Shown here piece after piece: positions 27,111 through 36,212 of a stretch of DNA of 64,000 nt. Below the pieces are notes generated by a model that did no database searches, was not told the origin of the DNA, and saw nothing but the letters and a program-made list of their open reading frames with translations. Positions within the stretch are counted from its first letter, which is position 1. Every line of letters starts with the position of its first letter. Origin of the DNA: DATMFV01 sp035555975 (lineage in GTDB: Bacteria > Verrucomicrobiota > Verrucomicrobiia > Chthoniobacterales > Chthoniobacteraceae); the NCBI GenBank assembly GCA_035555975.1, contig DATMFV010000088.1:62001-126000 (forward strand), given 5' to 3'. The position numbers were made by a program, and so were the translations under genes.

Positions 27111-30100
27111 GGCTCTTTCCCCAGAAAATCGGTTTCAACCAGCTCGAAATCGCGGACATCGCTGAATTGCAGACGATAATGCGTGAAGCGCCCCGCCGCC
27201 ACCGCGACTTGCTTCCTTTCAACATCGCCCGCCCCCCGGGTAACTTGCGCTTCCCACGCTTCACCCGGCTGCCAATGCTCCCCGTCGGCGGAATACTCGA
27301 GCCTCCCTTCGGGCAATCGGCCATGAAAGAAAAGGTCGATCCTTTGGACCTCCACCGCCTGGTCGAAGGTATAGTGAATCCCGAGCGCCGGAGCCGATTT
27401 CCACCGCAACGTGAACGAGCGGGGGTCGGCATCGTTGGCGGCCTGCGCTCCTTTGAGCCGGTCGGTCAGCCGCCCCTCCGCAAACGGAACCGGTTCGCCC
27501 GCCGGTTCCTTTGAAGCATCGTCGGCAACGCTCAGTTGATAAGATCCCCTGACCCGGCTCGCGGCGACCGCCACCGGTGCGCTCGCCCGCCATTCCATCG
27601 CGTTGCCGGTCAGCGACACCTCCGCGGGATGGGAGCTTCCCTCGCCTTGGGCGGCGGGCGTCGGCAGGCGGAACCGCCAGACCTCCTCGCCAAGGCTCGC
27701 ACCTGCCGCGACCTGGAGGGTCCGGAAAAGCGAGATCCACCCCGCCTCTTCAATAACACGCGCGCGCAACGGATTCTGCCCGAAATAGGTGATCCGCCCT
27801 TTCCCGTGCCGGACTTCCACCACGGCGGGGTCGCCGCCCGGGTAGCTGGCGAGCACCCTCCCCTCCCCGGCCTTCAGGCGATAGGCGGGGGAAAGCGCCA
27901 CCAGCGCCTTCTTTTCAAAGACCACCTCCTGCGGCGGCAGGGCCGCCGTGTCTTCAAGCGGCGGCTGGAGCAACCCCTCCTCGCGGAGGGTTCCGTCGCT
28001 GCGATGGCGGAAGGCGAGCGGATCGCAGACGATCAGGGAACCGCCCCCTTTCACATACTCCTCGAGTTGCCGGTACTCGGCATCGTCGGCGATCGGCATA
28101 TACGGGATGTAGATCGCCTTATAGTCGGTAAGCCGCCGTTTCTCCAGCGCATGATCGTCGATGAAAGCCAGCGCCGAGCGAAGCCTCGGACCGAGAACGG
28201 TATAGATCCATTCGCCTTCATTGCGGGCCCGGAACTGAAGGGCATGCCCCTCGCCGGTGCCGGTTCCCTGATAGCTGGTATTGCTATAGAAGATGGCGGT
28301 ATCAGCAACCGGCTGGCGGACGATGAAAGGCGTTTCGGTGACCCGTTCCATCACGTCCCGGATGACGTTCCAGCGTTCCGGCGCGCCGATCCGCTCGACC
28401 ACCGGGTTGGCCTTCCCGGCGCGTTGAGCCCGCGTATCGGCAAGGTAGAACGAAAAGCCGGTCGCCCCGTTGCGGAGGCATTGGCTTAACAGCTCCGTCA
28501 CCTCGCCCGGCTTGAAGTTCGCGCCATAGTTCTCGATGTGCGGCAGCGGCCAGTTTTCCGGTTTGCGGAAAAGATCGGCGTAGAACCGCGTCTGCGCCCC
28601 AAACAGCTCCCGGCGGGGATTCCCGCTCGGGTAAAGCTGGTGGATGATCACGTCAAACGCTTCATGCCAGCGCCCGATGCCGTAAGGGCGCAACCCGTTG
28701 ACGTTGTCCCAGGAGATCATTTTAAGATGGGGCGCTTCCTCCTGAACCCGCTTACGGATCTTCTTCTGAATCTCCAGCATCCTGTCCAACTCCCACCGAT
28801 AGGTGGCGATCCATCGGAAAGGGTTGGTGTCGACGCTTGATTCGGGCAGGCCATACTTTCCGAAACCGTACTGCTGCCGGATCTCTTCGTCCACCGCCTG
28901 CAACTCGGGGTAGCTTTCCTTGTCATCCAAATGGGCCAGCAGGCTGCGATGCATTTTCTCCCACGTCTCATCCCCTGCCGCAAGAAACCGGATCGAAGGG
29001 TGTTCCCGGGCCATCGCAATCGCCTTTTCGGCGTCGGCAAGATAGGCTTCCCTGGCACGCGGGTCAAGGAGCCACGGGTGCCCCGTTTTGTCGACCGGCA
29101 CGCCTGCGGGTAGCGCGCGCCGCGCATCAAGGCAATAGGCGACCGCCACCCGGTGCCGGTCAAACTTCCCGAGCCGCTCCGGCGTCAGGACCGCCCCCAT
29201 ACACCAGAGGATCGACCGGTCTTTCCCGTACTGCCGATAGGCATCCTCCTCCCTGTAAACGCTACCCGTACGAAAAGGGAGATCGGCCATCATCGGATGG
29301 AGGAGTTCATGAGGCCACATCAGGACCCCTTCTCTGGAAAGCGCCTCCGGGCGGGGTTCGAGAAGCGACTCGAAAAGCGGGTCCGCCGTGGTGGCGACAC
29401 GGGCCGGTTCCCTGAAAGGCCGGACCTCGTGCCGGGAACGGTAGAGCGGTGTCTCCACCCCTTTGGCTGTCACCACGCAGCTTTGATAGGCGGCAGCCCG
29501 GCCTGCGGCGATCGGGATCTGAAAAAAACGCTGGTTTGCCGAAAGTGCGGGCGTCTCCCGGACGGGCGGGTTGGCGTCGGGAAATACCACCGTCAGTTCA
29601 GGGGTTTGCCCCGGGGCGCCCAGAAGCTGAAATTCCCAGACACCCGGTTCCTTTTCAAAAAAAGGGCCGCGCCGGGTGGAGATCATGCGATAACCCGGGC
29701 CTTCCACCGGCCCCCCGACCAGCAGCCGGGCAAAGTGCTGGGGAAATACAAAATGCCCTTTGGCAAGGCTGCCGATGTCGTGTCTTCCGCCAGCATAGCG
29801 ATTGCGCCCGACGTTGACGGAGATCACCTCCCCCCTCTGAAGCTGGTGCCCCATTCCCAGCATCGGGATGGCGATCTCCATTTCCCACCCCTCCCTGCCC
29901 CGCGAGGTGCGGATGGTCGCCCCCGAGTCCCACGCCGAAGCGACCTCCTTGAGGTGGATGATCTGCGAATCGTAATAGGTGCCGTTCGTGTTGCCGACCA
30001 GGTGATAAATCGCCTTCGCTGTATTGCCGATGTCGAGAAACAACTCCACGCTGTCATCGAGCCAGACGGCGGCCTTCTGCTCTTCGGGCAGGGTATGCGT

Positions 30101-30367
30101 CTTGAGGCGCTCCATCTGCGGCTCCGCACAACGGACGGCAATGTAGAGGTTGCTCTGGTCCATCGCCATCCATGCGTCGGTATCGGGCAGATCGGCCCCG
30201 TCGCACGGCGTCAACCGGCCCAGGTAATGCGCCCGCTCCCATTCACCGGGGTTGATCCGTCCGTCGATTTCAGGCGCACCGACGGGCAGCACGGGAGGAA
30301 GCTCATCGGCTGCCAGGCCGGAGGCGGACAGACAAAAGGCAAGGGCAAGAAAAAAACGCGGGATCAT
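27107..30367 (-). CDS. Secreted CBM9-like / glycosidase-like multidomain protein, cassette B
   Basis: The 1086-residue protein has a signal peptide (MIPRFFLALAFCLSASGLAA). Residues about 30-220 form a CBM9-like sugar-binding domain (EIDGRINPGEWERAHYLG, DDSVELFLD, GREGWEMEIAIPM). The centre (about 340-660) looks like a TIM-barrel glycoside hydrolase with acidic candidates in LAAGDETW (about 465-469) and PHIENYG (about 611). Residues about 680-810 resemble the flavodoxin/GATase-like domain of beta-galactosidase-type enzymes (YKAIYIPYMPIAD, VKGGGSLIVCDPLA). The C-terminus (about 960-1086) resembles an F5/8 type C domain. I do not recognise the exact family, so substrate and catalysis are unproven. 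Confidence 0.82.
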   Translation of the reverse strand: MIPRFFLALAFCLSASGLAADELPPVLPVGAPEIDGRINPGEWERAHYLGRLTPCDGADLPDTDAWMAMDQSNLYIAVRCAEPQMERLKTHTLPEEQKAAVWLDDSVELFLDIGNTAKAIYHLVGNTNGTYYDSQIIHLKEVASAWDSGATIRTSRGREGWEMEIAIPMLGMGHQLQRGEVISVNVGRNRYAGGRHDIGSLAKGHFVFPQHFARLLVGGPVEGPGYRMISTRRGPFFEKEPGVWEFQLLGAPGQTPELTVVFPDANPPVRETPALSANQRFFQIPIAAGRAAAYQSCVVTAKGVETPLYRSRHEVRPFREPARVATTADPLFESLLEPRPEALSREGVLMWPHELLHPMMADLPFRTGSVYREEDAYRQYGKDRSILWCMGAVLTPERLGKFDRHRVAVAYCLDARRALPAGVPVDKTGHPWLLDPRAREAYLADAEKAIAMAREHPSIRFLAAGDETWEKMHRSLLAHLDDKESYPELQAVDEEIRQQYGFGKYGLPESSVDTNPFRWIATYRWELDRMLEIQKKIRKRVQEEAPHLKMISWDNVNGLRPYGIGRWHEAFDVIIHQLYPSGNPRRELFGAQTRFYADLFRKPENWPLPHIENYGANFKPGEVTELLSQCLRNGATGFSFYLADTRAQRAGKANPVVERIGAPERWNVIRDVMERVTETPFIVRQPVADTAIFYSNTSYQGTGTGEGHALQFRARNEGEWIYTVLGPRLRSALAFIDDHALEKRRLTDYKAIYIPYMPIADDAEYRQLEEYVKGGGSLIVCDPLAFRHRSDGTLREEGLLQPPLEDTAALPPQEVVFEKKALVALSPAYRLKAGEGRVLASYPGGDPAVVEVRHGKGRITYFGQNPLRARVIEEAGWISLFRTLQVAAGASLGEEVWRFRLPTPAAQGEGSSHPAEVSLTGNAMEWRASAPVAVAASRVRGSYQLSVADDASKEPAGEPVPFAEGRLTDRLKGAQAANDADPRSFTLRWKSAPALGIHYTFDQAVEVQRIDLFFHGRLPEGRLEYSADGEHWQPGEAWEAQVTRGAGDVERKQVAVAAGRFTHYRLQFSDVRDFELVETDFLGKEP

Positions 30368-30401
30368 GCAGATGAATCAAAGGCGAGGCGCAAGGCGGAC
30401 T

Positions 30402-32606
30402 TTAACGGGGCTGTGAAAGGACAACGAGATCGCGGATCTTCAGGGTGGCGGCGATCTCCCGACCCTCCGGCGTGATGTCGGTGCGGATCAGGTTACGGAT
30501 CTCGATCTCCTGCTCCCCCGGCTGGAAAACCGGCAGGCGGAAACGAAAACGCGTGATGTCAGGCATCTCGTTGCCGGGGACATGGTAGCGACTCTGTTCA
30601 TCGTGCGCCTCTTGCGGGGCACTGAGAATCGCCACCCGCCATCCCTCCTTGCCGTAGACTTCACGCGGGCGTTCATCCTTTGCCGTGAAGATGGCGGGCC
30701 GGTCGAGAATATCCGACAACTCTTCCCCATTGAAAAAGACCTTCATATGCTGAAGAAAACCACCCGGCCTGTCGGCCTGATACCATGCCGTAAACTCAAG
30801 GACCAGCTCGTGATCGACCGGCGCGCCCGCGCTCTCCAAGGAATAGCGATGGCTGGAGTTTTTCCCGATCTCCACTTCATCCTTCGCTGTAAAAACGGCG
30901 GTGGCGGGCGTTCCAGCGAGCGCAGAACCGGTGCAGAGAGCGCCAGCGAGCGCAACGGGGAGAAACCTTCCGGCGCGCAACAGGCCTTGACGCGAGCGGC
31001 GGCCAACCCAAAGCCCGCCGAAACCCGCCAGCACAAAAGCAAGCAGCCCGAGCGTCCCCGGTTCCGGGATCACGGCGATGGAGACCACGCCGGAGCTATA
31101 GAGCGCATCGGTGTTCCACGCGAGACCGTCGCCAAGCTGCGGCAGGATGAAGCCTGCAAACTGCCCCGATAGGGTTGCCTCGCCCCAGTCAAACAACCGG
31201 TAGCTTTGGCCGGCTTCAAAGCCCTCAAAAGCGGACGAAAGGGTGAGCGTCGCGTTACCGAGGTCGATGGTATCGAGGTCAAAGGCAAACTGTTCATAGT
31301 CGGCGGCGCTCCAGATCTGAAGATGCAGCGTGCTGGTCTCTTCCAGCGAAAAGCCGACCGTGCCGCCCTGCCTGGCAAAGGTCAGCCGGGTCACGCCGCT
31401 CGTGAAAGCGTCGTCGGGCAGGCCGACGGCGAGGGTCGCGTTTCCGACCGAGATGGAGGCATCCTCCGGGGCGATGATCCCGTGACCGCCGAGCACGCCT
31501 CCCTCGATCCGGACGCTACCCGTGCCGGTGGCGGAACCGGTCGCATTTTCCACCAGCAACACCCCCTCCGCCACCGTGGTGCCGCCGTTGTAGGTATTGG
31601 CTCCTGAAAAAACCAGCGTTCCCGCCCCGCTCTTGCTGATCGCCGTCTGCCCGGCGGACCGGCTGCCGGTGATCTCTGCGTCCAGGGTGGCGGTGGCCGC
31701 CGCGCCGACCTCCAGCGTCACCACCCGGTCTGCGGTGCCGTTGGCCGCGCCGAATTGCACCGGCAGGCCGCTGAAGGTGGTGCCGCCCGTGTTGCTGAAG
31801 GTGAAGGTCTTGTTCGTGTTGCCATCCAGCGTCAGCCCGCCCTGAAACTCCATCCGTCCGCTCCCGCCGAATGTGACGCCGCGGTTGCTTTGCAGATGGG
31901 CCTGCGAGGTCAGGCCGGAAGCATGGGTCGCTTCCAGCACATTGCCCACCTCCGAGCCGGAGGCGATCTCAAGCCTCGTCAGCGTCCCGGTGTTTGCTGC
32001 GGAAAAGGTCAGGGTGCCTGTATTGATCAGCCGGATGCGCTGCTCGCCCGTCCCCGACCCGGCGGCGGTGATCAGGCCGATGGTGGCGCTGCGTTGAAAG
32101 TCGAAGCTACCCCCGCTCGGGGCATTGAAACGAAGCGCCTCCAAAGTAAGCGCACCGGTACCGCTTCCCGAAACGGTGGCGGTTCCCGAACCAAGGTAGA
32201 TGACCGACGAAATCCTCTGGTCACTGGCCGAATTCTGAACGATCGACGAGGCGGCGGCGAGACTGAACCGGTTGTTGGCGATCGGCCCGCTTTCACCCGG
32301 CGCATACCCTCCAAGGTTGAAGGAACCGGCCTCCGGGGAAAAAGCAATCGACTGCGCCTGCCAGGTCGTGCTGCCCAGCACGGGGCTCAACCGGCTGGAG
32401 CCGGTAAAAACATAGTCATTCCACGCCGTGGAGACCGGCGTGCCCTCCGTCCAGTTTCCGGTTTCTCCAAAACTGTCGCTGCCTCCCTGGCCGCTCCATT
32501 GATAGAGATCGGCGCTCGCGGGCGACAATGGAAGGAGGAAAGCCGTCGCCAGGGTGGCGATCAACGGCTTGCGCAACAGGCGGGGGAGGGTGTCGATGCG
32601 TTTCAT
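30402..32606 (-). CDS. PEP-CTERM beta-strand-repeat protein continuing into a second exported domain, cassette B
   Basis: The 734-residue ORF starts with a signal peptide (MKRIDTLPRLLRKPLIATLA, cleavage near ASA-DL). It runs through Gly/Thr/Ser-rich beta sequence with the strand GANTYNGGTTVAEGVLLVEN and reaches a PEP-CTERM signal at about 513-541 (PEP, hydrophobic stretch, basic GRRSRQ). Unusually no stop follows. A TTG at codon 543 (30978-30980) opens a perfect second signal peptide (RAGRFLPVALAGALCTGSALA) and about 170 residues of beta-rich sequence with paired FTAKDE motifs. Either two genes fused after loss of a stop, or a second protein of 192 residues starts at that TTG (30402-30980). 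It is followed 34 bases later by the CBM9-like gene. Confidence 0.85.
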   Translation of the reverse strand: MKRIDTLPRLLRKPLIATLATAFLLPLSPASADLYQWSGQGGSDSFGETGNWTEGTPVSTAWNDYVFTGSSRLSPVLGSTTWQAQSIAFSPEAGSFNLGGYAPGESGPIANNRFSLAAASSIVQNSASDQRISSVIYLGSGTATVSGSGTGALTLEALRFNAPSGGSFDFQRSATIGLITAAGSGTGEQRIRLINTGTLTFSAANTGTLTRLEIASGSEVGNVLEATHASGLTSQAHLQSNRGVTFGGSGRMEFQGGLTLDGNTNKTFTFSNTGGTTFSGLPVQFGAANGTADRVVTLEVGAAATATLDAEITGSRSAGQTAISKSGAGTLVFSGANTYNGGTTVAEGVLLVENATGSATGTGSVRIEGGVLGGHGIIAPEDASISVGNATLAVGLPDDAFTSGVTRLTFARQGGTVGFSLEETSTLHLQIWSAADYEQFAFDLDTIDLGNATLTLSSAFEGFEAGQSYRLFDWGEATLSGQFAGFILPQLGDGLAWNTDALYSSGVVSIAVIPEPGTLGLLAFVLAGFGGLWVGRRSRQGLLRAGRFLPVALAGALCTGSALAGTPATAVFTAKDEVEIGKNSSHRYSLESAGAPVDHELVLEFTAWYQADRPGGFLQHMKVFFNGEELSDILDRPAIFTAKDERPREVYGKEGWRVAILSAPQEAHDEQSRYHVPGNEMPDITRFRFRLPVFQPGEQEIEIRNLIRTDITPEGREIAATLKIRDLVVLSQPR

Positions 32607-32725
32607 AAGTCAAAAAAAGCAGAGGCTGGGGCGGTCAATCCTGATGGACCCGGTGCCGCATCACGGCACGCGGGAGGGCGGCAGCGTCTTCCACGACGCT
32701 TCGAAGCTACCCGGGGTTGGAACGG

Positions 32726-32735
32726 TTTACGTAAA
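32726..32735. promoter_or_regulatory. Palindrome TTTACGTAAA upstream of cassette B
   Basis: A perfect 10-base palindrome lies in the 143-base gap between the GntR/LacI regulator gene and the PEP-CTERM gene, about 120 bases before the latter's start. The same TTACGTAA core occurs upstream of cassette C. A GTGCCG/CGGCAC hairpin is also in this gap, near 32657-32673. Operator function is inferred from position. Confidence 0.4.
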
Positions 32736-32749
32736 AGGTACTGAAGGGA

Positions 32750-33847
32750 TCACGCCGGCGGCGCGACAATGCTACCACGGTCAAGAAAGTTGAAGGGAAG
32801 ATCCTTCTGGGCATAGTGAAACGGATTGCGGATGGTTTCACACAATTCGTCCAGAAGCATCCGGCCAAAAAGTTCGTGGGAATAGAAATAGCCGCTTAAA
32901 GTGCTGTTTTCCGGAGTTTCAATCGGCGAATGGACGAGCGAAACATCGCCGGGCATCTTCAGGTTCCGGTGGGCGAGAACCTCCGTCACCAGGGCAACGC
33001 TCGAGTCATTCCAGCAAAAGATCGCCGTCGGCGGTTCGGGAAGGGAAAACATCGCGTCGACCTTCCGATACGATTGCTCCCGGTTTTCCGGGGTCGGGTA
33101 GGGTAGCGAAATCCAGTACGGGTCGATGTTATAATGAAGCTGGTGCCCGAGCAGCGCGTCGAGGAAATGTGGCTTCAACGCCGTGAAAATCCCCGGCACC
33201 GCCGTTGCCGGGCTGACGATGCTGATCCGCCGGTGCCCCGCTTCCACAAAGCGCCGCACGATGTCGTTGACGGTTCCCACATGGTCGCAGTCAATATAGT
33301 TGAGCGGAGAGCGGGTCGAAGGGCGGTTGGCGCAGATGACCGGGAAACCTTCCCGGCGCAGGTGGACCGCCTCGTCCCCGGTATCCCGACCGAGAAAAAC
33401 CAAACCGGCCACGCCGAGCGCCCGGCACCTTTCCGTGGTGAGCGCCTCGTCCTCGGGCCGTTTCTGGAGAATCAATACCGGAAAACCTTTCGTCTGGGCT
33501 GCGGCGAGGAGCTGATTGATCAGATGACCGCTGTAACCCTTGTTCTCCGGGACGCCAAAGCGAACATAGCTTCCACACAGGCCGATCGTCGGCGTCGCCG
33601 GTGTCGCCGTTTCCGTCTGCGGCTTGGAGGAAGCGGCATTTTTCGCCACGATGACCCCCTTTCGCGGGATGATATGGACCAGCCCCTCCTGCTCGAGATT
33701 CTGAAGCACCTGCGAGACCGTCCCCGCCGCCACGCCATACTCATGCGACAGGAGCAGGCGACTGGGAAGGGTCCGGGCCGTGTTCCACTCACCGGAACGG
33801 ACCCGCCTCCTCAAATCTTCGGTCAATTGGGAAACTTTCGTCGTCAT
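32750..33847 (-). CDS. GntR-type HTH / LacI-type sensor hybrid regulator, cassette B
   Basis: The 365-residue protein has a GntR winged helix (LPSRLLLSHEYGVAAGTVSQ and LEQEGLVHIIPRKGVIV) and a LacI-type sensor domain (TIGLCGSYVRFGVPEN, GVAGLVFLGRDTGD, FVEAGHRRISIVSP, AIFCWNDSSVALVTEVLA). It is likely a sugar-responsive repressor. ATG 33847 was chosen over TTG 33853. It lies 15 bases after the Gfo/Idh gene and ahead of the PEP-CTERM gene, so it is inside the probable cassette B operon. A TTTACGTAAA palindrome follows it. Confidence 0.9.
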   Translation of the reverse strand: MTTKVSQLTEDLRRRVRSGEWNTARTLPSRLLLSHEYGVAAGTVSQVLQNLEQEGLVHIIPRKGVIVAKNAASSKPQTETATPATPTIGLCGSYVRFGVPENKGYSGHLINQLLAAAQTKGFPVLILQKRPEDEALTTERCRALGVAGLVFLGRDTGDEAVHLRREGFPVICANRPSTRSPLNYIDCDHVGTVNDIVRRFVEAGHRRISIVSPATAVPGIFTALKPHFLDALLGHQLHYNIDPYWISLPYPTPENREQSYRKVDAMFSLPEPPTAIFCWNDSSVALVTEVLAHRNLKMPGDVSLVHSPIETPENSTLSGYFYSHELFGRMLLDELCETIRNPFHYAQKDLPFNFLDRGSIVAPPA

Positions 33848-33862
33848 CTCCAAGGTCTCGGG

Positions 33863-35089
33863 TTACGGCACGGCAAATTCAACCAAATAGTTCTCGCGCG
33901 GGGCCGCCGGGTCGATGCCGCACCGCAGCCAGGTCTCGCCGAGGTCGACTACCTGTTTCTTCACCATCGCCTCGTCGATGGCGAACGCCACGGCGCAGGA
34001 GCGGATGCCGTCGTCCACCGACGCCAGCAACTCCCCTCCGTGAAGCATCGCCTCCACCAGGCGGTCGGTCATGATCTGGTCGCCCCCCGCATGCCCGTGA
34101 CCGCCCCCGGTCAAGGTTTCGAGCCGTTGCGACCTGGTCCCGTAGCCGATGCGCCTCCATTCAATGACACCGCTATAGGCGTCCGCATTCAGCGTCCCCT
34201 CGGTGCCGCAGAGGTAAAAGCGCCGCTCGCGCAGGGCGGTGTTGCAGTTGGTATGAAAAGTCGCGCGAACGCCATTGGCGTACTCCAGGATCGCCACCTG
34301 ATGGTCCACGATCGACGCCCCCGGGGAAAACGGGTGGACGATCCGGGGCGGCTCCCCCCGCTCGCAATAGGCGTCGCGTCCATCGGGACTTTTTCCGATC
34401 CGCTCCACGTGGCGGGCGTTCTCCGGAGTAAAAAAACCCAGCCCGCCAAAACTGGCCACCTGCACGGGCAGGCTGCCGATCAACCAGTTGGCGAGATCGA
34501 TGTCATGACAACACTTTTCGAGCAGGTGCGATCCCGCCCGGTCGAAATCGCGACGCCAGGTGCTGAAGATCCGGCGGCCGCCGTGGTCAAAATCGAGCGT
34601 TTCGTTGAACTCGAAGGAGACGATCCGGCCGATCTCCCCCCGGGCGACGATCTCGTCGACCTGCTGATAAAAAGGCGAATACCGCAACACCAGCCCGAGG
34701 GCAAACCGGCGGCCGCTCTCCTCAATGGCCTCCCTGACCCGGAACCCATCCTCGAGGGAGGTCGCCAGCGGCTTTTCACAAAAAACGTGTTTCCCGCGCC
34801 GGAGCGCCCGGATGATCTGATCGGCATGCAGATGGTTTTCAGAACCGATGAAAACCCAGTCGAGCCCGGGCGAGTCCAGGAAGGCCTCCTCCGACTCGTA
34901 AACCGCGACCCCGTCCCCATGGTCGGCGATGGCGGCGCGCACCGCCTCCGGGTTCGGATCGTGGATCGCCCCGATTCCGATCCGCCCCGCGCCTGCCGAG
35001 ACCACTTTTCTGACCACCGAGCGAAGGCGAACGCCAAAACCAAGCAGGCCAACGGAGATTTTATTGTTTTCAGGTCGATCTGTGGTCAT
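33863..35089 (-). CDS. Gfo/Idh/MocA family oxidoreductase, cassette B
   Basis: The 408-residue protein has an N-terminal Rossmann fold (ISVGLLGFGVRLRSVVRKV), the catalytic Lys motif GKHVFCEKPLA and the downstream LEKCCHDIDLANWL with His/Asp in the position expected for the family. It is a predicted NAD(P)-dependent sugar dehydrogenase in the cytoplasm. It is the first gene of the cassette B operon, 15 bases before the regulator. Three copies of TGTGGTCA or GGTGGTCA lie at 35081-35088, 35093-35100 and 35184-35191, around and upstream of the start, and may be regulatory. Confidence 0.92.
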   Translation of the reverse strand: MTTDRPENNKISVGLLGFGVRLRSVVRKVVSAGAGRIGIGAIHDPNPEAVRAAIADHGDGVAVYESEEAFLDSPGLDWVFIGSENHLHADQIIRALRRGKHVFCEKPLATSLEDGFRVREAIEESGRRFALGLVLRYSPFYQQVDEIVARGEIGRIVSFEFNETLDFDHGGRRIFSTWRRDFDRAGSHLLEKCCHDIDLANWLIGSLPVQVASFGGLGFFTPENARHVERIGKSPDGRDAYCERGEPPRIVHPFSPGASIVDHQVAILEYANGVRATFHTNCNTALRERRFYLCGTEGTLNADAYSGVIEWRRIGYGTRSQRLETLTGGGHGHAGGDQIMTDRLVEAMLHGGELLASVDDGIRSCAVAFAIDEAMVKKQVVDLGETWLRCGIDPAAPRENYLVEFAVP

Positions 35090-35245
35090 TTCGGTGGTCA
35101 GAATAACCTCACGATTGTCGTTGTCAAAGAAAAACCCCGAAATTCATCAAAAAATTGTCCACCAAGTCAAAAAATCACTACCCTGTGGTCAATTTTCAAG
35201 GTCACCGAAGCAACCTGCCCCGTCCCAACTGCCGGGGAACAAGTT

Positions 35246-35422
35246 TTACGAGCCGGAATCCGACTTGAGAATCCGCACCACCAGCCAGATCACCAGCACG
35301 CTCAGAAAGATCGTCATCACGAACCGGTACGGGGTGGCCCAGAAGTTGCCTCCCCTGCGGTCGAGCATCTCCACGATATAGTTGCCGTGCTGGGCGGCGT
35401 CGGCGAGAAAAGCGGCGATCAT
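35246..35422 (-). CDS. Small single-pass membrane protein
   Basis: A 58-residue ORF begins ATG at 35422, ten bases after the L,D-transpeptidase stop, and ends TAA at 35246. It has an amphipathic N-terminal part (MIAAFLADAAQHGNYIVEML), a basic GNFWATPYRF patch and a single hydrophobic helix (VMTIFLSVLVIWLVV) followed by RILKSDSGS. It is short, but spacing, codon use and a clear transmembrane helix support it. A role with the transpeptidase is inferred from adjacency only. Confidence 0.6.
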   Translation of the reverse strand: MIAAFLADAAQHGNYIVEMLDRRGGNFWATPYRFVMTIFLSVLVIWLVVRILKSDSGS

Positions 35423-35432
35423 GAGCAGGCCT

Positions 35433-36212
35433 TCAAGGAGCGATCGCGCGGATCGTCTCTGGTGAAGGAAGGCCCCACGCCTTCCATTTTTTCTGGTATT
35501 CCGCCCAGGTCAGGAGCGCGTAGTGCGGGTTGCGCCCGGCGTCGAGCCAGCGGATCATGTTGGCGAGCGTGGCTTCCTCCATGGTGGTACACCCGGCGGT
35601 GGGGCGGGTTTTGCCGCGGCGGATGTGAAAAAAGATCGCGCTTCCCATGTTGGCCACGGGCGGGTCGGCATTGTGCCGGATCTCGACCAGCCACCGGTAG
35701 GCGAAGTCGTTGTGCCGCATCTTCTCCTTTTCAAACCACGCGGGCGGGTTCTCGGGATCGACCACCACGTGGCGGTTGTACTGCGGCAGGTTCGGATCGT
35801 CGATCCAGGCGTCGGCCTTGGTGATCGTGTGGTACGGGTAATCGGCTCCCTTGGGGAGCGTTGGGTCGTGCGTATAAATTTTACCGATCCGGAAGACCCC
35901 GGCAGGAGCCCGGCCGTCGCGCTCCACCTTGGCCCGCCCCGGTTCCCCCGTGCCAAGCACGCCGCGCCCCCACGCCAGCCCGTTGCGCCCGAAAAGGACC
36001 GGCACCGGCTTGAAAGTCGTCTTCCACCCGCCGCGACCGTCGCGTTCGAGCCCGATCATTTTCCCCTGCGAAGCATCCCAGTCCGGCGCGATGCTCACCA
36101 GCAACTGGCGCACCTCCGGCCCGAGCGGTGCACCGGCCTGTGCCGGTTTCCCGATGACGGAAACCGCCAGCGCGGCAAGCCCTACCATTCCCAAAAAAAG
36201 TCGTCCCAGCAT
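35433..36212 (-). CDS. L,D-transpeptidase-like (YkuD-type) exported protein
   Basis: The 259-residue protein has an N-terminal signal or anchor (MLGRLFLGMVGLAALAVSVI). Its C-terminal half contains SAIFFHIRRGKTRPTAGCTT, which matches the L,D-transpeptidase active site with His (about H196) and Cys (about C208, in TAGC rather than the usual HGC). These enzymes make 3-3 peptidoglycan cross-links or attach proteins to peptidoglycan. ATG 36212 was chosen because the upstream five residues add nothing to the signal peptide. A small membrane protein gene follows closely. Confidence 0.82.
   Translation of the reverse strand: MLGRLFLGMVGLAALAVSVIGKPAQAGAPLGPEVRQLLVSIAPDWDASQGKMIGLERDGRGGWKTTFKPVPVLFGRNGLAWGRGVLGTGEPGRAKVERDGRAPAGVFRIGKIYTHDPTLPKGADYPYHTITKADAWIDDPNLPQYNRHVVVDPENPPAWFEKEKMRHNDFAYRWLVEIRHNADPPVANMGSAIFFHIRRGKTRPTAGCTTMEEATLANMIRWLDAGRNPHYALLTWAEYQKKWKAWGLPSPETIRAIAP

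Noticed and set aside
33134..35824. 896-codon plus-strand ORF
   Set aside because: Antisense to the regulator, the Gfo/Idh gene and the small membrane protein gene; no motif.
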